Positions 32,426-41,781 of a DNA stretch of 43,645 nucleotides are shown piece by piece. Both the position numbers and the translations under genes were made by a program. The notes below the pieces were generated by a model. That model did not search any database. It was given only the letters and a program-made list of their open reading frames with translations, and was not told the origin of the DNA. How positions within the stretch are numbered: position 1 is the first letter of the stretch; the number at the start of each line of letters is the position of its first letter. The stretch comes from a virus: the IMG/VR virus record IMGVR_UViG_3300011116_000567, positions 1 through 43,645 of that record; one strand, given 5' to 3'.

Positions 32426-32824
32426 ATGGCATTTAAACGAATTACAGTTCAGGAATCTGGACTTACTCGCGTTATGCGTGCAGGTGATAACTGGGATAAT
32501 CCAGCTATTTCAACTGTGACAGCAGACGCCAATGCAACACTCTCTGCTTCGCAAGTTGCAGCTGGTGTTATTATGTTCACTGGTTTTACAGCAGGTCGAA
32601 ATCTCACAGTTGACACAGCTGCTAACTATCTTGCAGTGTTCCCAGAAATGGATATTGGTGACTCTTATGGATTCACTGTATCTATTATTCCAGCTTTCGC
32701 AGGTACTTTTGTAGCTGCAACTGGTGTAACTCTGGCAGGACGCGCAACCTGTCCAGCAGCCACAGCGGTAACAGTTTATCTTACTCGTACAGGTGCAGCT
32801 ACCTTTACTTGGACTGTTCTGTAA
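32426..32824 (+). CDS. Probable capsid decoration protein, 132 aa
   Basis: A beta-rich, Ala/Thr/Gly-rich chain (TVTADANATLSASQVAAGVI, GYFTVSI-like strands, AFAGTFVAATGVTLAG) with few charges, directly before the major capsid gene. This composition and position are usual for head decoration proteins that bind the outside of the shell. ATAGGAAACTATC precedes the ATG. A minor tail or fibre protein is the alternative. Confidence 0.6.
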   Translation: MAFKRITVQESGLTRVMRAGDNWDNPAISTVTADANATLSASQVAAGVIMFTGFTAGRNLTVDTAANYLAVFPEMDIGDSYGFTVSIIPAFAGTFVAATGVTLAGRATCPAATAVTVYLTRTGAATFTWTVL

Positions 32825-32868
32825 ATCTCTCCACTTTCACAACTCCCTCAAAATAGGAAACATATATT

Positions 32869-34104
32869 ATGTCTACAGGTATTTTTAATACAGCAGTATT
32901 AACCACTGATCTTGCTAGGAAATCATTCGCAGGGATGATTACTCGCTTGATGCCCAATGGTATGGCTCCTCTCTTTTGTATGACCGCAATGTTGCAGTCT
33001 GAAACCGCTGTTGCAACTGAACACGGCTTCTTCACTAAAACAATGCTTCTGCCTCAAGTTACTTTCACAGGTGCTGGTCAACTTATCTCTGATACCACAT
33101 TCACAGTTGTATCCACTGCTAACGTGTTGCCAGGTATGATCATGCGGATCAATAACTCTGCATCTTACGAGAATTTCATCGTAAACAGTGTTATCTCTGC
33201 AACTCAAATGACTGTAACTCGTGCAGTTGGTACTGTTGTAGCTGCCGCAGTTCCTGCTTCCGTTGATGCTTACCAAGTTGGTAATGCTTTCGAAGAAGCT
33301 TCTCTGCGTCCTAACTCTTTGATTATCAATCCAGTTCGGATCACCAACTTCACTCAGATTTTCCGTAATACTTGGGCAATCTCCGACACAATTCGTCAGA
33401 CAATGATGATTGCAGGCGATACCAATATTGCTGAATCTCGTACTGATTGTGCTGCGTTCCACGCTGCTGATATTGAGAAAGCATTGTTCTTTGGTCAGAA
33501 ATCCCAAGGTACTCGCAATGGTCAACCTTTCCGCACAATGGATGGTTTGATCAATATTGTCGGTACTGCAGGTAACTACCCATCGTACTATGCTGGTGTG
33601 ACCAACGTGTATACCGCAGGTGGTACAACTACTTACCCACAATTGGAAGGCTTCCTCGATCCGTTGTTCAATCAGACAACTGACCCCAAAGTTGGTAATG
33701 AGCGAGTCCTGTTCGTAGGTGGTTTGGCCAAGAAAGTAATTACCAACATTGCTCGTTTGGCAACTGGCTCTTTCTACCAAATCGTAGATGGACAAACTTC
33801 CTGGGGTCTGCAATATTCCACAGTTAAAACATCTCGTGGTGCATTCCAGATGATTGAGCACCCACTGTTTAACTCCAATACTACTTGGGCTAAGATGGCA
33901 GTTGGTGTTGATTTGTCTACTTTCCGCACCGCATATCTGGGTGATCGCAAGACTCAGAATAAAGAGTTTAACAATGATGCAGATGCCAATGACAATGGTA
34001 TTGATGCAGTTGGTGGAACTCTGACAACTGAGGTAACTTGTGTTGTTAAGAATCCTCCTGCTAACGGTGTGGTTTACAATCTGACTGCAGGCGCAGCAGG
34101 CTAA
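32869..34104 (+). CDS. Major capsid protein, SU10/DUF5309-like HK97 fold, 411 aa
   Basis: The layout fits DUF5309 capsid proteins. An N-terminal arm is followed by a beta-rich insertion (about 60-130) with VTFTGAGQLISDTTFTV and strands typical of an Ig-like insert, then the conserved ADIEKALFFGQKS helix (about 200-212), the RTMDGLINIV segment, VLFVGGLAKKVITNI and a C-terminal beta region. Surrounding genes are portal, scaffold and decoration. ATAGGAAACATATATT precedes the start and a hairpin follows the stop, consistent with high expression. Confidence 0.9.
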   Translation: MSTGIFNTAVLTTDLARKSFAGMITRLMPNGMAPLFCMTAMLQSETAVATEHGFFTKTMLLPQVTFTGAGQLISDTTFTVVSTANVLPGMIMRINNSASYENFIVNSVISATQMTVTRAVGTVVAAAVPASVDAYQVGNAFEEASLRPNSLIINPVRITNFTQIFRNTWAISDTIRQTMMIAGDTNIAESRTDCAAFHAADIEKALFFGQKSQGTRNGQPFRTMDGLINIVGTAGNYPSYYAGVTNVYTAGGTTTYPQLEGFLDPLFNQTTDPKVGNERVLFVGGLAKKVITNIARLATGSFYQIVDGQTSWGLQYSTVKTSRGAFQMIEHPLFNSNTTWAKMAVGVDLSTFRTAYLGDRKTQNKEFNNDADANDNGIDAVGGTLTTEVTCVVKNPPANGVVYNLTAGAAG

Positions 34105-34124
34105 TCCGTCCACTACCTTCTTTT

Positions 34125-34160
34125 CTGGTTCTCCTGGTGGAGAAGGGTGCAGATTTTATT
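34125..34160 (+). terminator. Hairpin after the capsid gene, possible partial terminator
   Basis: TTCTCC (34129-34134) and GGAGAA (34139-34144) form a 6-bp stem with a TGGT loop. A T-rich stretch (ATTTTATT) begins about nine bases later. The distance is too long for a strong terminator, so it may only stabilise or attenuate the message. Confidence 0.45.
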
Positions 34161-34243
34161 ACAATGGTTTGCTGCTAAACTAAATCTATGTTCCTACCTT
34201 TCTCAGTCCACCACCACGCACAGCGTGATCTTAGGAAATTAAA

Positions 34244-34684
34244 ATGTCAGAACTTCGTCTCTTTAAATCCCGTGCAGATACAATGGGATATGTGTTTAAA
34301 ACAGGTAAGATGATCCACTTTCTGAATGGTGAGTATGCCACAGCAGCCAAAGATGAAATTGAAGAACTCACAACTGAGTGTGAGAATGGCCATCCGAACT
34401 ATTATATTGATGCAAATCAAACAGTTGTAGATTCTGAGCAGCGTGACCCAATGGCAGTTCTCCGCGCTCGCATTCGTGAAGAAGAGCGCGCAAAACTTAT
34501 GGCAGCAGTCGGAAATCCACTACGTGATATGGGCGAAACTGCTCAAGGTAAGCTGGAAGGAATTGCTAATTCTCACAGTATTACTGGAATGCAGGCCGCC
34601 TCCGAAGCTCAAGCCGTAGCAGCTCAGACCCCAATTGCACCCTCCGGCCCGAAGATTACAATCGGCCCAGTAACTAAGAAATAA
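34244..34684 (+). CDS. Conserved head-region protein, 146 aa
   Basis: Unknown function. A beta-type first half (MGYVFKTGKMIHFLNGEYAT) resembles small proteins often encoded directly after the capsid gene in related phages. The second half is helical, then Ala/Gln/Pro-rich and disordered. TTAGGAAATTAAA precedes the ATG. Possibly a head completion or assembly protein. Confidence 0.62.
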   Translation: MSELRLFKSRADTMGYVFKTGKMIHFLNGEYATAAKDEIEELTTECENGHPNYYIDANQTVVDSEQRDPMAVLRARIREEERAKLMAAVGNPLRDMGETAQGKLEGIANSHSITGMQAASEAQAVAAQTPIAPSGPKITIGPVTKK

Positions 34685-34699
34685 ACTAGACATACTACC

Positions 34700-35293
34700 A
34701 TGAGCACCTCATTCGCCAGTATTGTATCCGATGTATATTCTCTCACTAATCGGCCCGATCTGGTGAATGAGACAGCATTGGCTGTAAAAGCAGCAACACT
34801 AAAAGCACATCAGATAGATGATTGGATTAGAGACTTCAATGAAAACTCTATTCAATTCTCAACAGCAGATTATTACCAGACTCTTGACTTTAAGAGTCTT
34901 TTTCCATTGTGGCGTAAACCTCGATACATTCGAATTCTCGACTCCTCCGGAACTCCAAGCACCATTCTTACCTACATAGAGCCAGAAAAAGTAGTAGATA
35001 ATTATGGTGCAAATCGGGTAGATGTATTCTATGTTGCAGGTGCAGAGATTCAAATTCGCACTCTTGCACAACAACAATATTTCGCGCTCGGATATTACGC
35101 AAATCCGAATGTCACAACCACCGCTTATAACTCTTGGATCGCAGATGATTACCCATTTGCAATCACTTATGAGGCAGTCTCGATACTATTTAAAACAATT
35201 GGATATGATGAACAAGTGCCAGTTTATAGGCAAATGGTTGCAGATCAGTATCAGATTCTAAGACAACATGCAATTACCGGAATAGGAATGTAA
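34700..35293 (+). CDS. Probable head-tail adaptor (tail accessory) protein, 197 aa
   Basis: Helical N-terminal region (FASIVSDVYSLTNRPDLVNE, LKAHQIDDWIRDF), a beta-rich middle and a C-terminal helix. Size, fold pattern and position between capsid and fibre genes match the podovirus adaptor class (P22 gp4/T7 gp11-like in role), which docks under the portal. Direct family membership cannot be proven by eye. Confidence 0.65.
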   Translation: MSTSFASIVSDVYSLTNRPDLVNETALAVKAATLKAHQIDDWIRDFNENSIQFSTADYYQTLDFKSLFPLWRKPRYIRILDSSGTPSTILTYIEPEKVVDNYGANRVDVFYVAGAEIQIRTLAQQQYFALGYYANPNVTTTAYNSWIADDYPFAITYEAVSILFKTIGYDEQVPVYRQMVADQYQILRQHAITGIGM

Positions 35294-35297
35294 TATT

Positions 35298-37166
35298 ATG
35301 GTCGCTTCTATTTGGAACCCAGGTTCAAACACAACTCAGACAACTCCTGCATCAGTACCTTTTTCGTTCGTAAAAGGGACAGTAGGTAATCCAGGTATCA
35401 ATTTTGTGGGAGATACAGATACTGGAATCTGGTCACAGGCAGATGGGTATTTGAATTTTGCTGTGAATGGTGTTAATAAACTTACCATTGCTCCCACAGG
35501 TGAGATAATTGCTAATGAGTTTGTGTCAGGAGCCGAAATTGCGGCAGCCTCCGCTGCAACTGTTGATATTGGAGCAGTGCAATCTAACTCAGTTAACATC
35601 ACCGGCACATCTAATATCTCCTCATTTGGTACAAACTACCAGGGACCTAAGTATATTAGATTCTCAGGTGCACTAACTCTTGCAAACTCCGGTTCACTGA
35701 TTTGCCCCGGAAATTCCAATCTTGCAATCTCTGCTGGAGATACAATGATTGTGACCCCTAAGGCAACTGCTGGTGTAAGTGATGGCTGGGTTGTTATTTC
35801 ATATATTAAATCAGTAGCTGCAACCGATCTATCCAATACAGTACGGGTGGATGTTGCAGCTTCTGGCACGCCTGTAATTCTTTACACTAATATTAGTTCG
35901 CGAAATATCAGACTTACAGGCTCTGCTACGATTACGAAATTTACAGCAGACACAGGCGGATTATATTTTATTACTTTCGGGGGCGCCTCGACGCTAGTAA
36001 ACTCCACAGATATTGTAACTAACACGGGCGGTAATATACTCACCCAAGCGGGTGATACTTGCATTTTGCGAGCTACTGCATACAGTGTTGTTGAGGTGTT
36101 GAGTTATTCATCAGTTGCAGGAGTTGCCCAAGCCGTTAGTGGATTAATGTATGGTAATAGAGTGATTAATGGAGCACAGGAGATTGACCAAACTAATAGT
36201 GGGGCCGCAGTTGTAAATACTGTGGGGTCGTTACCCGGTGTGGATATGTTCGCACTATTCGGAAACGTGGCTAATAAGTTTTCTGCACAACAGGTCATAG
36301 ATGCACCCGCTGGCCTAAAGAATTCAACTAAGTTCACCGTAACAAACCAGTATTCCCCGGCAGCCGGAGATTATTTTGGTTTTGCTGTCGGTATTGAGGG
36401 CAAGGATGTTATTGATTTTCAGTTAGGTACTGCCGGTGCCGCTACTATCACTTTAAGTAATTGGATAAAGGGTAGTGTAGCTGGCACTTACTCTGTTGCA
36501 CTATACAACGCAGCCGTCAATCGTTCTTACATAGGTACAGTTTCTGTAACAACGTCGTGGACTCAGGTCAAGATTACCCTACAGGGAGATATTACAGGAA
36601 CATGGGCAACTGATAATACTGCCGGATTGTGGATTAGATGGGACCTAGGTTCTGGTTCTAACTACAACGGAACTGCTGGGGTGTGGCAAGCTGGTTCATT
36701 CCTCCGTACTGCTGGCTCCGTCACCTTCGTAAACCAAGTAGCTGGTTCTACCCTTAATATTACAGGCGTGGATTGCAGACTTGGCTCTGTTGCTCCTACT
36801 GTGTTTGAGCGTAGGCCAAATGAATTGCAACTATGTCAGAGGTACTTTGCGAAAACATTTCCTCAGGCCACTGCTCCGGCACAAAATGCTGGAACTTCTG
36901 GATCTCTGTATACTGTCGCTATGGTTACTAACTTTCCTGTTACTGTTACATGGAACTTACCAGTGACTATGCGAGCTACTGCCCCAGTCATCACCTCGTA
37001 TAATCCTAGCGCCGCTAATGCTAATTGGTCAGCTAATCCAGCATCTCCAGTACCTACCGTAGCTAACACTTCAGATAGTAGCGTAACTATTTCAAGCACC
37101 AGTGCCAACACCTCGGCTGGAAGTGGGTACTACATACATGCAACTGCATCGGCAAGGCTATTCTAA
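35298..37166 (+). CDS. Tail fibre or spike protein, 622 aa
   Basis: The N-terminal region has GINFVGDTDTGIWSQADGYL with FAVNGVNKLTI, a motif common near the base of phage fibres. A long repetitive beta-rich part follows. From about residue 290 a second region starts with GNRVINGAQEIDQTNSGAAV and ends with a carbohydrate-binding-like fold and an ELQLCQRYFAKTF stretch, typical of receptor-binding C-termini. No chaperone or enzymatic motif is seen. It probably binds cell-surface polysaccharide. Confidence 0.85.
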   Translation: MVASIWNPGSNTTQTTPASVPFSFVKGTVGNPGINFVGDTDTGIWSQADGYLNFAVNGVNKLTIAPTGEIIANEFVSGAEIAAASAATVDIGAVQSNSVNITGTSNISSFGTNYQGPKYIRFSGALTLANSGSLICPGNSNLAISAGDTMIVTPKATAGVSDGWVVISYIKSVAATDLSNTVRVDVAASGTPVILYTNISSRNIRLTGSATITKFTADTGGLYFITFGGASTLVNSTDIVTNTGGNILTQAGDTCILRATAYSVVEVLSYSSVAGVAQAVSGLMYGNRVINGAQEIDQTNSGAAVVNTVGSLPGVDMFALFGNVANKFSAQQVIDAPAGLKNSTKFTVTNQYSPAAGDYFGFAVGIEGKDVIDFQLGTAGAATITLSNWIKGSVAGTYSVALYNAAVNRSYIGTVSVTTSWTQVKITLQGDITGTWATDNTAGLWIRWDLGSGSNYNGTAGVWQAGSFLRTAGSVTFVNQVAGSTLNITGVDCRLGSVAPTVFERRPNELQLCQRYFAKTFPQATAPAQNAGTSGSLYTVAMVTNFPVTVTWNLPVTMRATAPVITSYNPSAANANWSANPASPVPTVANTSDSSVTISSTSANTSAGSGYYIHATASARLF

Positions 37167-37176
37167 ACAATATACC

Positions 37177-37500
37177 ATGATCGACCTACTTCTTCTCTGT
37201 CTTCCTCAAGCACTAGCATATGTAGGAAACACCCCCACTAAGAAATGGTGGGGGTTTGTACCTACACTAATTGGATACTTTGCAGACCTTATAGTTGCAA
37301 ATTACTGGATGCCTCATTTCGTAGGTCGCGGCCCTCAGAACGGAGAGAAAACTGTATCTGATATGTTAGAGAATCTATGCTTCGCAGGTACAAATAATGA
37401 TGTATTTGCTCAATGGGTAGGCAATCGAATTAACACTGTTGCAGGTTATGCACACATTAAAGTATTAGGGTATAAAACCAATGTCCCAAATAGTCTATAG
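37177..37500 (+). CDS. Small conserved phage protein, 107 aa
   Basis: I use ATG 37177 (MIDLLLLCLP), not an earlier frame overlapping the fibre gene. The first 50 residues are hydrophobic (LLLLCLPQALAYVG, FVPTLIGYFADLIVANYW), possibly membrane-associated. The centre has GEKTVSDMLENLC, a pattern found in small proteins of other podophages. Function unknown. A strong hairpin (37231-37255) lies inside the gene. The last 20 bases overlap the next start. Confidence 0.65.
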   Translation: MIDLLLLCLPQALAYVGNTPTKKWWGFVPTLIGYFADLIVANYWMPHFVGRGPQNGEKTVSDMLENLCFAGTNNDVFAQWVGNRINTVAGYAHIKVLGYKTNVPNSL

Positions 37501-39064
37501 AGGTAACCTCTCCGCCAAGGCGTTTCCGTTCTTAACTGATTTTCAAGGCCAAACAATTATCGTTCCAGGTTCTGATAATACATTTAACCGCTCTTTGGTA
37601 TCATCTGAAGATGTGGATCGAGATGTAGGCGTGCCTATCATTTTCTACTGTCACAATGTATTACCAGCACCTTACGGATTTACTTCGGTAGGTTATGAGT
37701 CAATCATTCCAGCTCTTACACCCGCAACTACCTCATTTAAGTCTGCCAACCTACTCCGCTCTAACGCTTTAGTATCAGGTCTGAATGGCCCACGATTCTA
37801 TTTCTCTCCTACAGTATCTGGAACTCATTACACTTACATCTTGGGCGGAACTAAGTGGACTGCAATCACTACAACTGTTGCAATAACATCCTCCACTAAA
37901 GTATCATTTGCAACAGTTCAAGGTATATCTTACATATTCTTCTCTAATCTGGGCTGTTATAAGTGGGACTCAGTTCTAAATACTCTAACCTCTGTAACTC
38001 TCACATCTCTTACACCTGCGAATATCCTCGGTATAACCGCATACCAAGGGTATCTAATCGCATTTGATACAGACACAGTATATTGGAGCTCTGTACTTGA
38101 CATTGATCCGACCACTAATTCAGTAGATTTCACGCCCTCCCTCACATCTGGTGCAGGCTCACTATCTCCAGAAGGTGCGCGCGGTCCCATTACTTTTGTT
38201 GTGCCTGCAACATTCGGAATTACAATCTACACCACATCTAATATTGTGTCAGGTGTGTACTCAGGTAACTCACGGTATCCATTTAACTTTAAAGAGGTTG
38301 TCTCCTCAGGTGGTTGCTCCACATCTGATTACGTAACATATGATGCGAATACAGGTAATCAGTACGCATATACAACATCTGGATTCCAGACTGTAACTGC
38401 AACTGCAACTCAGACTATCTTCCCTGAGATGACAGACTTTCTGGCAGGTTCTGACTTTGAAGATTTTGACGAATCAACTCTGCAATTTACCGGACAAACT
38501 CTTACTTCCCCAATGAAGAAAAAGATTGTCTCGATTGCAGATCGCTACATGGTTATATCATATGGAGTAACTTCTCTGACTCATGCAATTGTGTATGATA
38601 TGACTCAGAAGAGATATGGTAAACTTAAGCAAGATCATGTGGACTGTTTTGAGTATGAGTACCTTGATCCTACTCTTGCAGATGCGCCTCGTAGGTCTAT
38701 TGCATTTTTGAAATCTGATGGGTCAGTTAATCTCGTGAATCCGTCAGTGCAGTTTGCACAATCAAATGGTGTGATTCTCCTAGGTAAGTTCCAGTATGTG
38801 CGGTCTCGCTGGTTATCTATGGAAGAGTTCGTATATCAATCAACTCACCCAACTCAACAATCTAATGCATATCTCCTAACTTCAGAGTCTGGAGGTAACT
38901 TAGAGTCTTGCTCCTATAGTCAGTTCTATGATGTTACACCCTCAGGTGAATCTCAGAGAATGTACAAATGCCACAAGACAGGACATAATCACTCAATCCT
39001 TCTAATTGGTGGATTCTCTCTGTCTTCTTTTGTTCTTACATTCCACGTTAATGGGCGCCGCTAG
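37481..39064 (+). CDS. Tail (stabilisation/knob-like) structural protein, 527 aa
   Basis: The N-terminus IVYRGNLSAKAFPFLTDFQG fits the opening of podovirus tail structural proteins, and the rest is almost wholly beta-rich with many Thr/Ser/Tyr, as expected for a beta-propeller or barrel in the tail. It overlaps the preceding gene by 20 bases. Likely role: sealing or extending the tail below the adaptor, comparable in position to P22 gp10/T7 gp12 (inference). Confidence 0.72.
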   Translation: MSQIVYRGNLSAKAFPFLTDFQGQTIIVPGSDNTFNRSLVSSEDVDRDVGVPIIFYCHNVLPAPYGFTSVGYESIIPALTPATTSFKSANLLRSNALVSGLNGPRFYFSPTVSGTHYTYILGGTKWTAITTTVAITSSTKVSFATVQGISYIFFSNLGCYKWDSVLNTLTSVTLTSLTPANILGITAYQGYLIAFDTDTVYWSSVLDIDPTTNSVDFTPSLTSGAGSLSPEGARGPITFVVPATFGITIYTTSNIVSGVYSGNSRYPFNFKEVVSSGGCSTSDYVTYDANTGNQYAYTTSGFQTVTATATQTIFPEMTDFLAGSDFEDFDESTLQFTGQTLTSPMKKKIVSIADRYMVISYGVTSLTHAIVYDMTQKRYGKLKQDHVDCFEYEYLDPTLADAPRRSIAFLKSDGSVNLVNPSVQFAQSNGVILLGKFQYVRSRWLSMEEFVYQSTHPTQQSNAYLLTSESGGNLESCSYSQFYDVTPSGESQRMYKCHKTGHNHSILLIGGFSLSSFVLTFHVNGRR

Positions 39065-39074
39065 GTGATTTAAC

Positions 39075-39620
39075 ATGGCAGGATTTAAATCATCGATTAA
39101 CACAGGCCTACCTAATCTACCTGATCCACCTGATCCAGCCTTCTTTGCTGAATTTGTACGAATATACAATGCGATTCGAAACATCCAAATTGCAGTAGAT
39201 TCCTACACAGGTGCATTACCACAAGACGCCGCCTACTACTCTCAGACTCTTGCAACTTCGACAATACTAACTCAGAATACCCAGAGACTCTATGTTAAAT
39301 TCTCTGAGGCCGCAACCTACGGTGCAACCATTAATCTCTGGAATAATGCAAGTGTTCTCAATGCAAGACTCTCATCCGCATCTGCTGCTGGTAAACCTAT
39401 TCATGCTTGGTGCTCAACTGCCGGTGGAGTAGCTTCTGGCGCTTACGGCGAAGTAATGTTGGGTGGACTCTGCACTGCAATCGGAGGATTAACAATTGGT
39501 GCAACTTACTATGCAGGCAATACTGCTGGAACCATTGCACCCACAGCAGGTACAGTTCCACAGAAAATAGGTTACGCAATTGGCGCAGCTCTTTTAATCT
39601 TTAATCCAGACCTAATTTAG
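39075..39620 (+). CDS. Tail-associated structural protein, 181 aa
   Basis: A Pro/Asp-rich start (GLPNLPDPPDPAFFAEF) leads to a helix, then a small beta/Gly/Ala-rich domain ending in KIGYAIGAALLIFNPDL. This ending is frequent in short fibre- or tail-tip proteins. AGGTGATTTAAC precedes the ATG. Function not established. Confidence 0.6.
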   Translation: MAGFKSSINTGLPNLPDPPDPAFFAEFVRIYNAIRNIQIAVDSYTGALPQDAAYYSQTLATSTILTQNTQRLYVKFSEAATYGATINLWNNASVLNARLSSASAAGKPIHAWCSTAGGVASGAYGEVMLGGLCTAIGGLTIGATYYAGNTAGTIAPTAGTVPQKIGYAIGAALLIFNPDLI

Positions 39621-39629
39621 GAAATATAA

Positions 39630-40100
39630 ATGGCAATCGAACTCTCCGCTCACTTTACACTTGAAGAGGCTACAATCTCTGGAACCGCGTCTCGCTTAGG
39701 AATTGATAACTCATCTCCATCTCCACAAGTTATCACAGCAGCATCTCGTACAGCAGTATGGATGGAGCAGGTAAGAGATATATTACATAATCCAATTATT
39801 GTAAATTCCTGGATTCGTTGTCCTCAACTGAATCGAGCACTTGGCTCTAAAGATTCCTCACAACACATCCTGGGTGAGGCAGTTGACTTTATCTGCCCTA
39901 AATTCGGTACACCTGCTGCAATCTGTCATGAGTTGTTAAGTTCTGGTATTGAATTTGACCAGTTAATTCTAGAACACACTTGGGTTCATATATCTTGGAA
40001 CTCTATCCCCGGTGCTCGTCAACGTAAACAGGTATTATCATTGCTCTCAAATGGTTCCTACACTTCTGGCCTAACTGATTCTAAAGGATTTGCAATATGA
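39630..40100 (+). CDS. Endolysin, M15A-type peptidase, 156 aa
   Basis: The zinc-peptidase signature of M15A enzymes is complete: RCPQLNRALGSKDSSQHILG followed by EAVDF (H79, D86) and EHTWVHISW (E115, H120). These enzymes cut the peptide cross-links of peptidoglycan. There is no signal or anchor sequence, so release needs a holin, and two candidates follow at 41782 and 42041. TTTAGGAAATATAA precedes the start; the end overlaps the esterase gene as ATGA. Confidence 0.9.
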   Translation: MAIELSAHFTLEEATISGTASRLGIDNSSPSPQVITAASRTAVWMEQVRDILHNPIIVNSWIRCPQLNRALGSKDSSQHILGEAVDFICPKFGTPAAICHELLSSGIEFDQLILEHTWVHISWNSIPGARQRKQVLSLLSNGSYTSGLTDSKGFAI

Positions 40101-41338
40101 CTTCATTCGTGACAGCTAAATATGATTCGTCTAGGAATCAGATTTTAGATCCTAATTTAAATTTATCACCAGCCTCTTATTTCACCGACTCCAGCGGCAA
40201 CGTAACTGGGCTTGTGGGGCCGAGTGGTCAACTACTAAAAGGCGTAGGAATTAATCAGCAGCTTCCGCAATTCAGCTATGCACTGAGCCAAGTAAAGGCA
40301 GGTGTCCGCAATGCGAAGATACTTTGCTACGGAGACAGCACAACTGCTGGCGCTTATGCATCTGGAAGTAATTGGGCTGGCGGCAGGGCGCTATCCTCGC
40401 CAAACATTCTCGCTTCTTCACTGTCTCCGCGTTGGAGCGCCTATATAGGCAACACACTTGGTGATCCATCGCAACAAACTTCTGGCGTTTTCTTTCAATC
40501 GTATGACCCGCGATGGGTTCTGCAATCAGGCTGGGGAACTTCAGCGGTTATTTCTATTGGAAGCGGTTCACTCAACTGCTCAACAGCCGCAAAAACAGCA
40601 TCATTCACGCCAGCTCAAGCATTTGACACGGTTGATATTTATTACATACAGAACGCTGGTTATGGATCATTGAATGTCAACGTAGACGGTGGCGCAACAA
40701 TCGGTGCCGCAATTGCGTTCAACGGTACGTTGTCTTTGAAGAAGGCCACTCGCACGTGCGCTTTGGGCGTGCACACACTGAACCTTGTTACTGTGGACGC
40801 CAACCAAGTGATAGTAATCGGCGTGTCAACTTACAACTCTAACGCAAAAGGCATTGAAGTTTTCAACGCAGGCACTGGCGGTATGACTTCTGCCCTTGGC
40901 GCAGCCAACACAAACATTTGGGATGCATGTTACGTAACTGGTAACAATGGGCCTCTTGGACTCATTCAGCCAGACCTGACAGTCATTAACTTGGGTATCA
41001 ACGACTGGGGAACGGCTGTGACTCCGGCGACTTACAGAACAAATATGTCTGTGATTATCGCAGCCGCAAAGCTTTACGGAGACGTCATATTGCAATGTCC
41101 CACTCCAACATCATCAAGCTCCACGTCGCTCGCAACGCAATTGGGTATTTCTACTGTGTGTAGACAGCTAGCCGCAGAAAATGGCGTTCCGCTAGTGGAC
41201 ACGAATGCAATCTTTGGCAGCTATGCAATTGCTCAAGGTCAATTGGGCTATTACCTTCCCGCCAATGACTTAATTCATCCAGGAGCAACTGGATATGCAG
41301 CAGTTGGAAATGCGGTGGCGGGCACTTTGGGCATATAG
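40097..41338 (+). CDS. SGNH-family hydrolase (esterase/deacetylase), 413 aa
   Basis: All four SGNH blocks are visible: CYGDSTTAG (S81), the Gly block near NAGTGGMTS (about 257-265), NLGINDW (N302) and the catalytic D391/H394 in DLIHPG. A beta-rich insertion (about 150-250) could bind carbohydrate. The first 55 residues look like a phage structural anchor and keep the AT-rich base use of the genome; the enzyme part is more GC-rich, suggesting it was acquired. Likely a tail-linked enzyme that removes acyl groups from surface polysaccharide. The ATG overlaps the endolysin stop. Confidence 0.88.
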   Translation: MTSFVTAKYDSSRNQILDPNLNLSPASYFTDSSGNVTGLVGPSGQLLKGVGINQQLPQFSYALSQVKAGVRNAKILCYGDSTTAGAYASGSNWAGGRALSSPNILASSLSPRWSAYIGNTLGDPSQQTSGVFFQSYDPRWVLQSGWGTSAVISIGSGSLNCSTAAKTASFTPAQAFDTVDIYYIQNAGYGSLNVNVDGGATIGAAIAFNGTLSLKKATRTCALGVHTLNLVTVDANQVIVIGVSTYNSNAKGIEVFNAGTGGMTSALGAANTNIWDACYVTGNNGPLGLIQPDLTVINLGINDWGTAVTPATYRTNMSVIIAAAKLYGDVILQCPTPTSSSSTSLATQLGISTVCRQLAAENGVPLVDTNAIFGSYAIAQGQLGYYLPANDLIHPGATGYAAVGNAVAGTLGI

Positions 41339-41400
41339 CCGCCATGCCCTGCATCACCACAGTCTACTATTATTTCACTTTAACAGGAATTTAATACATC

Positions 41401-41760
41401 ATGTCAACTAATACATTTAACCCACTTGGTCCAACCTTTGCTCGTACAGTGACTACTGCATCTACAACTCTCACACCTACGCTAACTAATCCTCCAGCAG
41501 CAATTGCACCTTTTGCTTGTGCGCTTGATCTTCAGATCGTTAATGTGGGAACTCAAACTGTATTTCTTGCTTACTCTTATGCAGGTGCAGCAGCTCCAAC
41601 AGCAACACTTTTAACTGATGGTGCAAATGGAGCAGTATTAGGCATTTCTCCTAACACAACTAGGACATTTGAATTTCCTTATGGCACTCAATTTGCAGTA
41701 ATCGCAGCCGCTGCTGGCTCCGGAGTTTATGCAACTTGGGGCGCAGGCGCAAACAACTAA
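41401..41760 (+). CDS. Small beta-rich structural protein, 119 aa
   Basis: Ala/Thr/Gly-rich with regular beta segments (ALDLQIVNVGTQTVFLAYSY, TTRTFEFPYGTQFAVIA) and almost no charged residues after the start. The VNVG...FLAY pattern recalls small fibre- or decoration-type proteins. AGGAATTTAATACATC precedes the ATG. It may work with the fibre or decorate the tail. No motif gives a function. Confidence 0.58.
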   Translation: MSTNTFNPLGPTFARTVTTASTTLTPTLTNPPAAIAPFACALDLQIVNVGTQTVFLAYSYAGAAAPTATLLTDGANGAVLGISPNTTRTFEFPYGTQFAVIAAAAGSGVYATWGAGANN

Positions 41761-41781
41761 TAATATATTTGGGAGTTTACC

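Noticed and set aside
32923-34113. Long 396-codon open frame antisense to the major capsid gene
   Set aside because: It mirrors the capsid gene almost exactly, is rich in Cys, Ser and Ile as expected of a shadow, and has no independent ribosome binding site or spacing logic.
40097-41338. Second endolysin
   Set aside because: The catalytic blocks are those of an SGNH esterase, not a peptidoglycan hydrolase.
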